A DNA stretch of 7,849 nucleotides from UBA2040 sp047637535 (GTDB lineage: Bacteria > Bacteroidota > Bacteroidia > Flavobacteriales_D > Crocinitomicaceae), in the NCBI GenBank assembly GCA_047637535.1, contig JBLIKY010000105.1, positions 1 to 7,849 on the forward strand. The letters run 5' to 3'. Position 1 is the stretch's first letter; each line of letters opens with the position of its first letter. A program made the position numbers and the translations under genes. The notes beneath the pieces were generated by a model. That model ran no database searches. It was not told the DNA's origin and worked only from the letters and a program-made list of their open reading frames with translations. Positions 7,181 through 7,849 of the stretch are shown in pieces.

Positions 7181-7849
7181 ATGAATTTGTTAATCGAATA
7201 TATAGATTATAAGTTTAATCAACGGAATAAGGACAAAATTATTCCAAAATCAGCCTTAAATAGTCGGTTTTGGTTTAAGAAAGACTCCCCTATGCAATTA
7301 TATTACCAAAGTGTTGTTGAGCAATTAAGAAGAGACGCAACCATTTTAAGCATCGAAGATTTTGGAGCTGGTTCGAAAAAGCTAGGCAACAATCGAAAAA
7401 TAAAAGACATTTTTAATACGAGTGTTAGCAAGGGAAGAAAAGCAAGAAAACTTTACGGGACAATCAAATATTTGCAGCCAAAAAAGAGTTTAGAGTTTGG
7501 AACTTCTTTGGGGTTATCAAGCTTAATACTCGCAGAAAATTCAGAGACGATAACAACCGTTGAGGGATGTAAAGCAACTTACAATTTTGCAAGTAAAATA
7601 ATTAATTCGGCGCCAAACAAGAGAAATATTATCGCATTTAATCAACAATTCTCAGGCTACCTAAATTCTTTAAAACCTGAAGAAAGCAAGTTTCATTTCT
7701 TTTATTTAGACGGGCATCACAATGGTGTGGCTACTTTTAATTATATAGAAAAAATATCACCTTATTTGGTTGATGGTGCCGTGATTTTAATAGATGACAT
7801 CCGCTGGAGCGAAGATATGTTAGTAACATGGAAGAAATTACAGAAACTT
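7181..7849 (+). CDS. Class I SAM-dependent methyltransferase (partial, C-terminus cut by window end)
   Basis: The frame opens at ATG 7181 and runs 223 codons to the window edge without a stop; probably only a short C-terminal part is missing. The Rossmann-like core is clear: motif I SLEFGTSLGLSS at 103-114 (Glu105, Gly107 and Gly111 in the SAM loop), then a strand TITTVEG with the acidic Glu128 expected to bind the SAM ribose. FHFFYLDGHHNG follows with Asp177, and then GAVILIDDIRWSEDM with the Asp205-Asp206 pair. This arrangement resembles the Methyltransf_24 / O-methyltransferase group, in which the DGxH and DD positions often contribute to the active site. An N-terminal extension of about 100 residues carries IEDFGAGSKKLGNN (58-71), which looks conserved in Bacteroidota relatives as I recall them. 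The substrate is unknown. It is divergent from the DUF4301 gene. Confidence 0.85.
   Translation, partial: MNLLIEYIDYKFNQRNKDKIIPKSALNSRFWFKKDSPMQLYYQSVVEQLRRDATILSIEDFGAGSKKLGNNRKIKDIFNTSVSKGRKARKLYGTIKYLQPKKSLEFGTSLGLSSLILAENSETITTVEGCKATYNFASKIINSAPNKRNIIAFNQQFSGYLNSLKPEESKFHFFYLDGHHNGVATFNYIEKISPYLVDGAVILIDDIRWSEDMLVTWKKLQKL

Overview
The window is AT-rich, gene-dense bacterial chromosome. It holds eight protein-coding genes and almost no spare sequence; two of the genes are cut by the window ends. It most likely comes from a member of the Bacteroidota, with a Flavobacteriales-like relative my best guess. Three observations support this. A clear DUF4301 protein is present, a family I know mainly from Bacteroidota. 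None of the genes has a convincing Shine-Dalgarno sequence; their start codons follow plain AT-rich leaders. The secreted beta-rich protein has a signal peptide ending in the A-Q style common in that phylum. I could not run a search, so the taxonomy is inference.

Left part (about 1-3457, minus strand): three genes read leftwards and are packed like an operon. They are a putative outer-membrane beta-barrel protein of unknown function, then prmC (release-factor glutamine methyltransferase), then ligA (NAD+-dependent DNA ligase, cut by the window start). Gaps are 15 and 3 bases. A divergent intergenic region of about 116 bases (3458-3573) separates them from the next group.

Middle (3574-5400, plus strand): a ten-helix EamA/DMT-type transporter is followed after 9 bases by a DUF58 protein with a VWA-like metal-site motif. 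The DUF58 gene ends tail-to-tail with the next group, and the two stop codons overlap.

Right part: two minus-strand genes are joined by an ATGA stop/start overlap, a DUF4301 protein read first and then a small CoA-binding-domain protein. A 27-base divergent gap separates the DUF4301 start from a plus-strand SAM-dependent methyltransferase that runs off the window end.

Most of this is ordinary housekeeping or conserved-hypothetical content. I see no mobile element, CRISPR array, RNA gene or prophage. The most interesting point is that the DUF4301 protein carries, in order, a series of motifs resembling those of UDP-sugar pyrophosphorylases (UGP/UAP type). This suggests a testable function for a family with no assigned role.
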